Assembly: GCA_022447625.1 (NCBI GenBank)
Contig: JAKVAX010000007.1
Coordinates: 1-64,000, forward strand
Origin: Flavobacteriales bacterium
Lineage (GTDB): Bacteria; Bacteroidota; Bacteroidia; Flavobacteriales_D; Sanyastnellaceae
DNA length: 64,000 bases
Reading direction: 5' to 3'
The notes beneath the pieces are model-generated. The model had not been told where the DNA came from, did not search any database, and saw only the letters and a list, made by a program, of their open reading frames with translations. Each line of letters opens with the position of its first letter. Positions within the stretch are counted from its first letter, which is position 1. The translations under genes were made by a program, and so were the position numbers. Of the stretch, positions 38,101 to 45,885 are shown piece by piece.

Positions 38101-39492
38101 GTTCGTAACGTGTCTGGATCGTACACCCGAAATGAAGGTATCCTCTTGCCAGGTTATGGTCAGACGACACAACTCGTAGGTATGGACCCGAACTTTGAAG
38201 CTCCGGGTATCCCATTCGTGCTTGGTTGGCAGAATACCGACCTTCTCGGAAATGAAACCGGAAACTTCGCCCTGGATGCTGCCGCCAATGGCTGGATGGT
38301 GACCAGTCCGTTCTTGAATCAGCAGTATTCGGAGACCTTCTCGGAGAGCATTAACCTCCGTGCGAACTTGGAGCCGATTAAGCACTTCAAGATTGAGTTG
38401 ACGGCAACTCGCCAGGAGTCACGTAGTCAGAACAGCTTCTTCCGTTTCGATGAAGAACTAGGAGACTTCGAATTCCAGTCGCCATTGGAGACAGGAAACT
38501 TTACAGCATCGATCATTACGTGGGCAACCGCGTTTGAACAGGACGATGAAGACTTCAATAACCCTGTCTTTGATCAGTTCTTGTTGAATCGTCTGTCTGT
38601 GTCAGAGCGTCTGAATGATGAGACTTACCAGTTAACAGATCCTGAAGACAATGGGTACTACGCTGGTTGGGGGCCAACTTCACAAGACGTAACGATTGCG
38701 GCATTCATTGCAGCATACACAGGTCAGGATGTGAACGAGGTGGAACTTGATCCATTCAAGACGAAGATGGCGCCGAACTGGCGTGTGACTTACGACGGAT
38801 TGAGCAAGTTGCCTGCCTTCAAAAAGCGCTTTAAGCAGTTCAACCTGACGCATACGTACCGCTCGACGATTTCGACAAGCTACGTGACAAACTTGAACTA
38901 CGAAGAAGATCCGAACACTGGTCTGCCTGTTGCGATTGACCAAAGTGATTTTGGAAACTTCATTGCACAACGTCAGATCAGCAGTGTAACGATCAGCGAA
39001 CAGTTGTCTCCTCTTATCGGATTCGACATGACGCTGAAGACTTCTGGTAAAAACGATCCTCAGATCCGCCTGGAAATGGGACGTGATCGTAACATGAACT
39101 TCGCATTGACGAACCTTCAGATCACGGAGACTCGCAGTAACTCGATTGTTATGGGAGTTGGATACCGCTTCACTGAGGTGCCAAATCCATTCTACCGTCG
39201 TCGTGGTAAACTGCCGGTTCAAGTGTTGGAAGACACGCAGCTTTCATTGCGTGCTGACCTTACTATCCGTGACAACGTAACAGTGATTCGTAAGGTGGAA
39301 GAGCGTCAGAATCAGCCAACGGCCGGACAGCGAATTCTATCTTTGAAGACCACAGCTGACCTTGAGGTTTCTCGTAAGTTGACGCTGCGTTTCTTCTACG
39401 ATCACCAGATCACACGTCCGAAGATTTCTACGGCATTCCCGACGTCGAATATCAATTCGGGTGTTACGTTGCGATTCCAGCTTACACAATAA
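32113..39492 (+). CDS. sprA: T9SS outer-membrane translocon protein SprA (Sov)
   Basis: 2459 residues, within the usual range of ~2300-2500. SprA forms the very large outer-membrane barrel through which T9SS substrates leave the cell; it is also needed for gliding in relatives. N-terminal residues 7-27 form a signal/anchor. Typical segments follow: VLKVGGEGFKNIFGSNEIEIRPQGSAEL reads as the family signature in shorter parts (GSAELTFGFN, GNIGTKMQLTTQYN, SGSQSLFGVK), then IDDFEGSQS and the C-terminal barrel strands ending GVTLRFQLTQ. Two charged insertions are unusual: a Lys/Asp/Gly-rich stretch near residues 1665-1700 and one near 1950-1985. The ATG lies one base after the ruvA stop; gcvH follows, as in other Flavobacteriia. 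Confidence 0.96.
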   Translation: MRLRAKYLIGSVMLIVLLGMFWGSTAVNMLESWRPDPRAHKPIVIEPDTLELPFPHGEDPFNPTESTGGISLDWPDNFQYNVEYDPITGTYVVVQTIGDSIVFRSPTSYTLDEYLEYDIQQNVSDYWAERQEEEDEANRAWAPVLKVGGEGFKNIFGSNEIEIRPQGSAELTFGFNTSKTDNPRIPERQRRITTFDFNQRIQLNVVGNIGTKMQLTTQYNTEATFDFENQMKLEYTGDEDEIIKKIEAGNVSMPLSGTLISGSQSLFGVKLETQWGRLRNTTVFSQQQGERKEITVEGGAQTQLFDIRADNYEANKHYFLSQWFRDQYDDACASLPVVNSGVNITRIEVWVVNMQANTQNVRNVIAFSDLGEHPNYVSTNLPVGDLSDRPELATTLDQNPNNLNNDIFLDMTENEEVMGYTGANAAISEMNMGYQQGVHYERVGNARMLSTSEYTYNSRLGFISLRQALNNAEVLAISYEYTLNGETYQVGTLSQDGYTAPSALILKMLKSSVTQVKLDNGDPAPMWDLMMKNVYSMGAFGINRDNFRLDVWYNDPSTGVDLNYIPRDPLEGQLLLQLLNLDRLDINNIPNKDGFFDFVDNAATQGGTIESQTGRIFFPVVEPFGEHLEGVIRDQVDDPDLEESLVNTIVYQPLYDSTKTAAQQIPSLNRFRVRGQFQSQSSSEISLNALNVPQGSVSVTAGGVVLVENQDYTVDYNLGRVRILNEGLLESGTPINISLESNSLFNIQMRTLIGSRFDYEVDDNLNIGATVMNLRERPLTQKVNVGDEPVNNTILGADVQYQTESEFLTRLVDRIPLIDTKAKSSIDVSGEAAYLIPGYSRAIGDDGNAYIDDFEGSQSVIDIRSINQWFMASTPKLQSDLFPEGNVEDSLIYNYNRAKLSWYTIDPQFFRGNGLQDGQVSNDIKSDHRMREVLEGEVFPNRELPAGTPPLIPTLDLTFYPEERGPYNYELPNGAPGVSAGLNTDGTLVSPETRWGGIQRALVTTDFETSNVQFIQFWLMDPFHDDSENANGGELYFNLGNVSEDVLNDSQLSYENGLPSANQDLPVLESIWGIYPDPATFNVVNAFDNSTGNYDQQDIGLDGLNSASEQTFFDSWLAEVQGFLDPDAFAEYQADPSGDDFEYFRSPEAQSNEWTIIRRYKNFNGYDGNSDTGTPNGYPIAATTIPNTEDINQDITLSTIESYYQYRVSLRPQDLGEENIGSNYITDSFETTVETANGESRNIRWYQFKIPIFNYDNRVGGITDFRSIRFIRMFMKGWSEEATLRFARLELVRGEWREYLGSLEGPQEIEPNDPEPTTFTIGAVNIEENGNREPVPYVIPPGILREIDVGTANQRRLNEQSLSLEVCNLIDGDARAAYRNVSYDMRLYKKLKMFLHAEAGPDGAPLNDNEVTAFIRLGSDFNENYYEYEIPLKVTPAFTGDDDEIWPSENDVEIEFAKFQNLKLSRPAGYPTFQEYIERDGEAMLRVKGNPNLANVIVVMIGIRNPQQDGNPFVSTDLGDPKCVTVWANELRLTDFDEPGGWAAVARMNATLADFGNVSVAANMSTPGWGGIEQAVLERQRETIRGIDANTTLQLGKFFPENLGVQLPVYLGYSETVTTPQFDPLAPDIELDQVDLTPERKKSSQQIVRRRSINFTNVRIDPQPSNKPKKDKKKDKEKDDADDKKDKGGKGGKGGAGKDAKFYDISNISLSYGYNETYRRDINMEFQMQKSYTGGLNYAFQNKPTEVRPFKNIGSSPFFKWLKDFNFYTGIKSFTFNTTMDRMYETSRVRNNTAALFGVETNVLIQTQVLKTWNWNRTYNLNYDITKALKFTYSANNQALVGEPAGVIDREDVDWYEAYKDTVWNNIQNFGETTNFNHNVSLSYKLPFDKIPMMDWISSDARYQGTYRWDRAPFSQDSLGHTIQNSRNLTLNAQGNLVNLYNKSDFLKEINRKSPKRNQGRQGRNEDKDGFGNEKDDDDDREKVNPLHVALRFLMMVRNVSGSYTRNEGILLPGYGQTTQLVGMDPNFEAPGIPFVLGWQNTDLLGNETGNFALDAAANGWMVTSPFLNQQYSETFSESINLRANLEPIKHFKIELTATRQESRSQNSFFRFDEELGDFEFQSPLETGNFTASIITWATAFEQDDEDFNNPVFDQFLLNRLSVSERLNDETYQLTDPEDNGYYAGWGPTSQDVTIAAFIAAYTGQDVNEVELDPFKTKMAPNWRVTYDGLSKLPAFKKRFKQFNLTHTYRSTISTSYVTNLNYEEDPNTGLPVAIDQSDFGNFIAQRQISSVTISEQLSPLIGFDMTLKTSGKNDPQIRLEMGRDRNMNFALTNLQITETRSNSIVMGVGYRFTEVPNPFYRRRGKLPVQVLEDTQLSLRADLTIRDNVTVIRKVEERQNQPTAGQRILSLKTTADLEVSRKLTLRFFYDHQITRPKISTAFPTSNINSGVTLRFQLTQ

Positions 39493-39494
39493 GC

Positions 39495-39524
39495 TTTTAC
39501 AGAAGGTCAAAAAGTATATTTTTG
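39495..39524 (+). promoter_or_regulatory. Candidate promoter of gcvH
   Basis: The -7 box TATTTTTG (39517-39524) matches TAnnTTTG exactly, with a partial -33 box TTTT 18 bases before it. It begins right after the sprA stop codon and ends 17 bases before the gcvH ATG. Confidence 0.5.
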
Positions 39525-39541
39525 TTGCAAAAGGAATTGAA

Positions 39542-39919
39542 ATGAACACTCCAAAAGACCTGCGCTACACAAAAGATCACGAATGGGTTCGCCTAGAAGG
39601 CGACGTAGCGGTGATCGGAATTACTGACTACGCTCAAGGAGAGCTTGGTGACATCGTTTTCGTTGAAGTGGAAACTGAAGGAGAAGAGCTCGATGCAGAA
39701 GAGGTTTTCGGTACAGTAGAAGCGGTGAAGACAGTTTCTGATCTTTTTATGCCAGTAGCAGGAGAAGTAATCGAAGTGAATGAAGCGATTGCAGATGATC
39801 CAGCATTGGTAAACTCTGATCCATACGGAGAAGGTTGGATGATCAAGATCAAATTGACTGACGCAGGTTCTGTAGCAGAATTGCTTGACGCTGAAGCGTA
39901 CGAAGCTCTGATCGCTTAA
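39542..39919 (+). CDS. gcvH: Glycine cleavage system H protein
   Basis: 125-residue lipoyl carrier that shuttles the aminomethyl group between the P, T and L proteins of glycine cleavage. The lipoyl domain has the modified lysine in FGTVEAVKTVSDL (Lys63), DYAQGELGDIVFVE before it, and the usual LVNSDPYGEGWMIKI end. The ATG at 39542 gives the standard MNTPKDLRYTKDHEWV beginning; an upstream GTG in the same frame would begin inside sprA. A good promoter box lies in between, so it can be expressed independently of sprA. Confidence 0.96.
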   Translation: MNTPKDLRYTKDHEWVRLEGDVAVIGITDYAQGELGDIVFVEVETEGEELDAEEVFGTVEAVKTVSDLFMPVAGEVIEVNEAIADDPALVNSDPYGEGWMIKIKLTDAGSVAELLDAEAYEALIA

Positions 39920-39921
39920 GG

Positions 39922-40299
39922 ATGTTCATAAGGCATATGATATGGTCGATCCTATGGGCCATGGTCATTGCTTCCGTGTACTTTCTTCCTGGTAAAGATT
40001 TGCCTATTGTTAGTTTTTGGGACCTGCTCCAGTTCGATAAAGTGGGGCACTTCTTGGTTTTTTTTGTGTTCACATTGATCCTGAAGACCGGACTCAAACG
40101 ACAAGTTAGATTCGCTACCATTCAACAACGTTCAACCCTGAGTGCACTCGCTTTTGCGATCCCTTACGGGGGAATTTTGGAGTATTTGCAAGGTGCAGTT
40201 TCTCCTGATCGCAATAGTGACCTCATGGATTTCGTTGCTAATGTAGCCGGCTGTTTAGTCGGGATTGTGATTTTTCAACTTATTTATGGAAGAGAATAA
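39922..40299 (+). CDS. VanZ-like membrane protein
   Basis: 125 residues with about four membrane helices. The family signature is FDKVGHFLVFFVFTLIL, then PYGGILEYLQGAVSPDRNSDLMDFVANVAGCLVG with the E.Q....R..D..D...N..G pattern of VanZ-like proteins. VanZ homologues are linked to teicoplanin resistance in Gram-positives, but in this phylum the role is unknown. It begins two bases after the gcvH stop and is probably co-transcribed. Confidence 0.82.
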   Translation: MFIRHMIWSILWAMVIASVYFLPGKDLPIVSFWDLLQFDKVGHFLVFFVFTLILKTGLKRQVRFATIQQRSTLSALAFAIPYGGILEYLQGAVSPDRNSDLMDFVANVAGCLVGIVIFQLIYGRE

Positions 40300-40348
40300 A
40301 TGGCCCGTGGGTTGTTTTTGTATCTTTCGACACTGATCAAACTATAGC

Positions 40349-41056
40349 ATGGAATCACGTAAAACAGACGAAGCGAATATCGAGAAGAGCCGCATGACGT
40401 GGCGAGTTCTTGGTTTTGCCGGTGCCCTGGCCCTGATCCTCGCGGCGTTGGCTTGGACTTCTTATGATATCAATGTCATTCGTGAGTTCGATTTCGACAC
40501 TGATCTTCTTGAAGATGAGGAGATCCCAGTGAATATCGTTCAGCCACCGCCACCACCTCCACCGCCACAGCAGACTACGGTGATTGAGATCGTTGATGAC
40601 GAAGAAGAAATCGAAGAAGAGCTAGAGGTAGAAGACCTTGAGCTTGACGAAGATACTGAAATCGAAATCATCGAAGAAGTGTACGAGGAAGAGGAAGAAG
40701 ACGATACTCCATTCATGATCGTAGAGCACATGCCTGCGATGGGAGATTGTAAGAAGCTTCGTGGTGATGAACGTCACCAGTGTACGCAGCTCGAGATCAT
40801 CAAATTCGTAACGCAGAACACGAAATACCCACAGATCGCCAAAGATGCGGGTATCCAAGGAACTGTATTCGTTTACTTTGTCGTTGGTAAAGACGGTGGT
40901 GTAAAAGATGCGAAAGTACTTCGTGAAGTAGATCCACGTCTTGACAAAGAAGCATTACGTGTGATCAACATGCTACCGAAGTTTGAACCAGGTGAGCAGC
41001 GCGGTAAGCCTGTTCCGGTTCAGTACACTATTCCAGTGAAATTCATTATCCGATAA
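40349..41056 (+). CDS. tonB: Energy transducer TonB
   Basis: 235-residue inner-membrane-anchored periplasmic protein that couples the proton motive force (with ExbB/ExbD) to TonB-dependent outer-membrane receptors. One membrane helix lies near 20-42. A short run of eight prolines (~70-77) and a long Glu/Asp-rich spacer (~80-125) follow. The C-terminal TonB domain (~150-235) has YPQIAKDAGIQGTVFVYFVV and the closing PVQYTIPVKFIIR. The acidic, rather than Pro/Lys-rich, spacer is common in Bacteroidota. A TATCTTTC box 20 bases upstream is a possible -7 element. Confidence 0.92.
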   Translation: MESRKTDEANIEKSRMTWRVLGFAGALALILAALAWTSYDINVIREFDFDTDLLEDEEIPVNIVQPPPPPPPPQQTTVIEIVDDEEEIEEELEVEDLELDEDTEIEIIEEVYEEEEEDDTPFMIVEHMPAMGDCKKLRGDERHQCTQLEIIKFVTQNTKYPQIAKDAGIQGTVFVYFVVGKDGGVKDAKVLREVDPRLDKEALRVINMLPKFEPGEQRGKPVPVQYTIPVKFIIR

Positions 41057-41079
41057 GGGTAATCGATATAAAATTGAAG

Positions 41080-41105
41080 AAGGGGAGCGTTAGCTTCCCT
41101 TTTTT
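41080..41105. terminator. Intrinsic terminator after tonB
   Basis: A 9-bp stem AAGGGGAGC/GCTTCCCTT (one G-U pair), loop GTTA and T-run. It overlaps the last codons of the convergent NadR-like gene and may serve both directions, although the T-run is better on the plus strand. Confidence 0.8.
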
Positions 41106-41596
41106 GTTGCCTTTAAAACTGCCTGAACGGCCTTTGTGAAGCGTTCAGGTCCATCGCCGTCGATGATGGTATAGGAGGCCTTCCATGACTTCAATACGGC
41201 CTCGTATTGGTCGAAGAGCCGTTCACGAGAGAATTCATCTTCTCTTAAAGGGTCATAGGTCCATGGTAGGTCTGGTTTGCATAGGAGATAGTGCGTGATC
41301 TCTTGATGCGCATTTTCCGCTACCGCACGAAGATGAGATGAACCGAGCTTCACTTCTTCCCAAATCTGAAGGGTCAAGAAGTCACTGTCTAGAAACCGGA
41401 GTGGGGATGGTGTTGCTAGTAAGTTCTTCATCTCTTCAGCGTAGCTCTCTAATTCTGCCAACCCGTAGTTGCCGTCTTTCTCTTGCAGATCAAATCGTGC
41501 CAGCTCAGGAATGTAGACGGTCTCGAAATGCTTCGAAAGTTCGATGGCTAGGGTGGTCTTGCCACTGCTCTCCGGGCCAGTAATCGCGATGATCAT
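41090..41596 (-). CDS. NadR-like P-loop ATPase/kinase
   Basis: 168 residues with an N-terminal P-loop IAITGPESSGKTTLA and an early YIPELAR segment, as in the ribosylnicotinamide kinase domain of NadR and related AAA_28 proteins. Next to pnuC, the likely task is phosphorylation of imported nicotinamide riboside to NMN. The start at 41596 is chosen because its ATG overlaps the pnuC stop by one base (TGATG), a translational-coupling signal; an in-frame upstream start would add eight residues. It is the last gene of the ribF operon. Confidence 0.82.
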   Translation of the reverse strand: MIIAITGPESSGKTTLAIELSKHFETVYIPELARFDLQEKDGNYGLAELESYAEEMKNLLATPSPLRFLDSDFLTLQIWEEVKLGSSHLRAVAENAHQEITHYLLCKPDLPWTYDPLREDEFSRERLFDQYEAVLKSWKASYTIIDGDGPERFTKAVQAVLKATKKGS

Positions 41597-42153
41597 CAGA
41601 AGATGGTGATTTGCTCCCAATAGCCGTCGATAGCCATGACCAGGTAAATGACAAACAGAGCGGCCCCGAAATAGAGCTGGCGCTGGTAATACAAGAAGAT
41701 GGCAACCGCGTCAATAATGATCCAATACAACCAATTTTCGTGGATGAAATTGACCATGAGCCAAGTAGCAATCAAACTGAAAACTGTAGTGAAAGCATCT
41801 AGGTAAGGACGTTCAGCATCCGTAAATCGTTGAAGGGCGAAGCCCGTTCCGGCTACGCCGAAAATACCTAACGCGAGGTAAGGAAGATTCTCCATGAACC
41901 CCCAGTGCTCTACGCGCCATTCGCTGTCCGTTTGAAAGTATCCATAAATGGCCATTCCGACATAAAATAGCTGCAAGAAACTCTCAGCATAAATCTTACG
42001 CGTCCAGCACAGTACCACGAAAATGCCGCTCCCTAGAAATGCTGGGATAAAGGCGCTCGGCACCATGCCTTTGAGGTACATGTAAGTGTACGCAAGTGAA
42101 AGGATGACCGCGATGAATTCCGCCGCTCGATCAATGAATAGTCGGGTCGTCAA
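41596..42153 (-). CDS. pnuC: PnuC-family vitamin-precursor transporter
   Basis: 185-residue inner-membrane protein with about seven helices. The end LYWIIIDAVAIFLYYQRQLYFGAALFVIYLVMAIDGYWEW-like is typical of PnuC, a facilitator trapping nicotinamide riboside when coupled to a kinase. The downstream NadR-like kinase supports nicotinamide riboside; the upstream YkoF-like thiamine-binding gene leaves thiamine (PnuT type) possible. The start is a TTG inside the end of the preceding gene (23-base overlap); no nearby ATG precedes the first helix. Confidence 0.88.
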   Translation of the reverse strand: MTTRLFIDRAAEFIAVILSLAYTYMYLKGMVPSAFIPAFLGSGIFVVLCWTRKIYAESFLQLFYVGMAIYGYFQTDSEWRVEHWGFMENLPYLALGIFGVAGTGFALQRFTDAERPYLDAFTTVFSLIATWLMVNFIHENWLYWIIIDAVAIFLYYQRQLYFGAALFVIYLVMAIDGYWEQITIF

Positions 42154-42403
42154 ATGCGTTTCTGTTTAGGAATTTGACAACCAAAATCTGAGTTTCAGCA
42201 TCTGCGAAGTATTTCCGCGTTAGCGAAGAAAGTGCATTGAAAACATCATCATGTGAACCGCTTATCATGGAACTCATTCCACCGATTTTGCATTGTAGGT
42301 TGGGGATCGCCCGAAGTTCCTTGACAAAGTCAATGACACGTTGTTCATAGGCCTCAGTAAGGGGGTAGAAACTCAGTTCTGCAGTAAGGGTCATGTTACT
42401 CAT
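42131..42403 (-). CDS. YkoF-like/MTH1187-type thiamine-binding protein
   Basis: 90-residue small alpha/beta protein. It shows the ferredoxin-like pattern of the thiamine-binding YkoF/MTH1187 superfamily: LTAELSFYPL at the start, then a helix, CKIGGMSSMISGSHDDVFNAL and a final strand ILVVKFL. In this superfamily the fold binds hydroxymethylpyrimidine or thiamine; here that is inferred from the fold pattern. The ATG at 42403 is preferred over in-frame ATGs further up that read the end of the LRR gene as repeated Met-Thr; 42394 is also possible. It overlaps both neighbours. Confidence 0.65.
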   Translation of the reverse strand: MSNMTLTAELSFYPLTEAYEQRVIDFVKELRAIPNLQCKIGGMSSMISGSHDDVFNALSSLTRKYFADAETQILVVKFLNRNAFDDPTIH

Positions 42404-43007
42404 CGTCATAGTCATCGTCAAAGGTACAATCGCACGGCGGAGAAAGTTTGAGGTCGATCTCAGGAAGCAAGTTTTTGAGTCGTTCTTGCTCAGTGTCGCT
42501 CATCTCATTGTGCAGCAAATCAAGCACTTTGAGGTTGTCGAGACGCATCAAGGTGGTCGGATAATATCCGATGACATTGCTCCAAAGAATCAACTCCTCC
42601 AATTTGTAAAGTCGATGAATTTCGTCTGGGATTTCATCGATGAGATTATCTGATAAGTCGAGACGAGTGAGGTTCCTCAAATTGCAAATGGCTGGAGGGA
42701 AACTCTTCAATTCGTTCTTAGAAATCGAAAGGCGCTGAAGCTGTTGGAGCTTGTTAATGTCGACAGGAATCTCTTTCAGCTTGTTGCGATCTAAGATCAG
42801 TTCATGCAGGTCTTTCAATTCGTACAGCTCTGCTGGAAGCTCTTTGATCTTTTGCTTGGTGAGATCTAGTCGGTACACGGGAGTGCCAGCAGCAAGGGCC
42901 TTTTCAAGGCTCGAATACACCTTGCACGTATCGAGCTGCTCAGGAGTGAGCTGCGCCGACGAATGCAGTGTCGCCATGAAGAATATGATTAAAGCCAATG
43001 CTCTCAT
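42396..43007 (-). CDS. Secreted leucine-rich-repeat protein
   Basis: 203 residues with a signal peptide ending LHSSAQ, then five or six leucine-rich repeats of ~23 residues (LHELILDRNKLKEIP, LQRLSISKNELKSFP, LTRLDLSDNLIDEIP, LEELILWSNVIGYYP, LKVLDLLHNEMSD). It ends with CDCTFDDDYDDE. LRR proteins bind other proteins; the partner is unknown. It overlaps ribF by four bases, so it belongs to the cofactor operon although its role there is not evident. Confidence 0.85.
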   Translation of the reverse strand: MRALALIIFFMATLHSSAQLTPEQLDTCKVYSSLEKALAAGTPVYRLDLTKQKIKELPAELYELKDLHELILDRNKLKEIPVDINKLQQLQRLSISKNELKSFPPAICNLRNLTRLDLSDNLIDEIPDEIHRLYKLEELILWSNVIGYYPTTLMRLDNLKVLDLLHNEMSDTEQERLKNLLPEIDLKLSPPCDCTFDDDYDDE

Positions 43008-43933
43008 GAGAGTCTTGCTAGTACTTTTTCTTTGTCGTTTTGTAATTGGGCCACCAACGCGGCTAGTCCATCAAAGCGCTGTTCATCACGGATACGGTCA
43101 ATCAGCTCGAGTGCAATGGATTGTCCGTAAAGGTTGTGATCAGCATCAAGAAGGTGCACTTCAATGCGCAATTCTTCGCTGCTGGTTACCGTGGGTCTGA
43201 CGCCAATATTGAGCATTCCTTTGAACGCGCCTTGATCGGTATGAACCAGAACAGCATATACTCCTTTGGCAGGAATCAGTTTGTTCTTGTCGTGGATCTG
43301 CACGTTCGCTGTAGGAAAACCAAGGTCTTTCCCTATACCATCCCCTTCAATAACGATGCCACGGAGCGGATAGTTGTATCGGAGGTATTCATTTGCCTTA
43401 TGAACATCACCTTCTGAGAGGGCTCGACGGATCTTCGTGCTGCTAACATTCACTTCCTCCAGCATTTGTGCAGGAATCTCCTCCACGCTGAATTGAAACA
43501 TCTCTCCGAATTGCTGTAAGCTAGAGAAATCACCTTCACGATGCCTTCCAAAACGGTGGTCATAACCGACGACCATGGTGTTGACACCTACAGCATCAAC
43601 TAAGATTTGCTTGACATACTCCAACGGAGTGAGTCGGGCAAATGCTTTTGAAAAAGGATGAATAATCAGGTGGTCAAGTCCGCAAGCTTCGAGTCTTTCG
43701 ATCTTTTCTTCCCTCGAATTCAGCAGTTGCAATCCATGATCATCCGGGAAGAGTACCATGCGAGGATGGGGGTCGAAGGTGAAGAGTACACTGTCGCCAT
43801 CCACTTCGGTAGCCACGTCAGTCAAGCGCTCCAGTATTTTTTGATGTCCGAAATGGACACCGTCAAAGGTGCCGGTGGTCATGACCGGACGCTTGGCATG
43901 TTGGAAGGATTGGAGGCTTTCGTAGACTTTCAA
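43004..43933 (-). CDS. ribF: Bifunctional riboflavin kinase/FAD synthetase
   Basis: Makes FMN from riboflavin and then FAD. The N-terminal nucleotidyl-transferase domain has TTGTFDGVHFGHQ; the C-terminal kinase domain has GKDLGFPTANV and NIGVRPTV. I choose a TTG start at 43933 (310 residues, the usual size, beginning KVYESLQSF). An ATG at 44020 would add 29 unmatched residues. An exact TATCTTTG box lies at 43955-43962, inside that extension, which also favours the later start. It is the first gene of a five-gene operon with LRR, thiamine-binding, pnuC and NadR-like genes. Confidence 0.9.
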   Translation of the reverse strand: MKVYESLQSFQHAKRPVMTTGTFDGVHFGHQKILERLTDVATEVDGDSVLFTFDPHPRMVLFPDDHGLQLLNSREEKIERLEACGLDHLIIHPFSKAFARLTPLEYVKQILVDAVGVNTMVVGYDHRFGRHREGDFSSLQQFGEMFQFSVEEIPAQMLEEVNVSSTKIRRALSEGDVHKANEYLRYNYPLRGIVIEGDGIGKDLGFPTANVQIHDKNKLIPAKGVYAVLVHTDQGAFKGMLNIGVRPTVTSSEELRIEVHLLDADHNLYGQSIALELIDRIRDEQRFDGLAALVAQLQNDKEKVLARLS

Positions 43934-43954
43934 ATTTCGTTGCGCTGGCTCGAA

Positions 43955-43962
43955 CAAAGATA
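43955..43962 (-). promoter_or_regulatory. Candidate -7 element for the ribF operon
   Basis: TATCTTTG on the minus strand matches TAnnTTTG exactly and ends 21 bases before the TTG start at 43933. The -33 region has no clear TTG. Confidence 0.45.
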
Positions 43963-43999
43963 GCTGAATTGAGAGGGTCGGAGATTGAATTGGGTCTGG

Positions 44000-44020
44000 A
44001 TGTTCACTTTTTTTGAACAT
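44000..44020. repeat. Inverted repeat upstream of the atpD promoter
   Basis: ATGTTCA and TGAACAT are separated by seven bases. It lies just upstream of the -33 box of atpD and could be an operator, or chance. Confidence 0.25.
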
Positions 44021-44023
44021 TCA

Positions 44024-44054
44024 TTGTTTAACCGTTTGAATCACCTTACTTTTG
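44024..44054 (+). promoter_or_regulatory. Promoter of atpD-atpC
   Basis: TTG at 44024-44026, a 20-base spacer and TACTTTTG at 44047-44054 match both parts of the Bacteroidota vegetative promoter (TTG, TAnnTTTG). The ATG follows 36 bases later. It is the best promoter seen in the window. Confidence 0.65.
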
Positions 44055-44075
44055 CACGCGATTTTAGACCCATAA

Positions 44076-45602
<1,527 letters not shown>

Positions 45603-45604
45603 TT

Positions 45605-45838
45605 ATGAAAGTGGAGATCCTTTCACCCGAAAAGAACATCTTCGAAGGAGAAGCGAGCTACGTTGGCCTCCCAGGAACGGATGGTAGTTTTGGTATCTTG
45701 AATAACCACGCACCACTCATCACAACCTTGGCTAAAGGACAAGTTCGCATCAAGACCGATAGCGGAGAACAGACCTTCGAAGTGAATGGGGGAACCGTTG
45801 AAGTATTGAACAACAAGGTGACGATCCTCGCAGGATAA
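45605..45838 (+). CDS. atpC: F1F0 ATP synthase subunit epsilon (short form)
   Basis: 77 residues that cover only the N-terminal beta-sandwich of epsilon (VEILSPEKNIFEGEASYVGLPG, GILNNHAPLITTLAKG) and end VEVLNNKVTILAG. The C-terminal helical hairpin, which inhibits ATP hydrolysis in other bacteria, is missing. The stop is followed directly by a terminator, so this is not a fresh truncation but the short form seen in Bacteroidota. It joins the central stalk to the c-ring. Confidence 0.95.
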   Translation: MKVEILSPEKNIFEGEASYVGLPGTDGSFGILNNHAPLITTLAKGQVRIKTDSGEQTFEVNGGTVEVLNNKVTILAG

Positions 45839-45858
45839 TCACTCGACTATAACATTAG

Positions 45859-45885
45859 AAAGGCGCTCATCGAGCGCCTTTTTTG
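45859..45885. terminator. Bidirectional intrinsic terminator after atpDC
   Basis: A perfect 10-bp stem AAAGGCGCTC/GAGCGCCTTT with a 3-base loop and T-run. It lies between the convergent atpC and polytopic membrane protein genes. A-run and T-run on opposite sides would allow use in both directions. Confidence 0.88.

Noticed and set aside
38680-39222. 180-codon minus-strand ORF inside sprA
   Set aside because: Antisense shadow of a conserved barrel region.
40540-40731. Serine-rich minus-strand ORF
   Set aside because: It is only the reverse reading of the acidic and proline codons of tonB.
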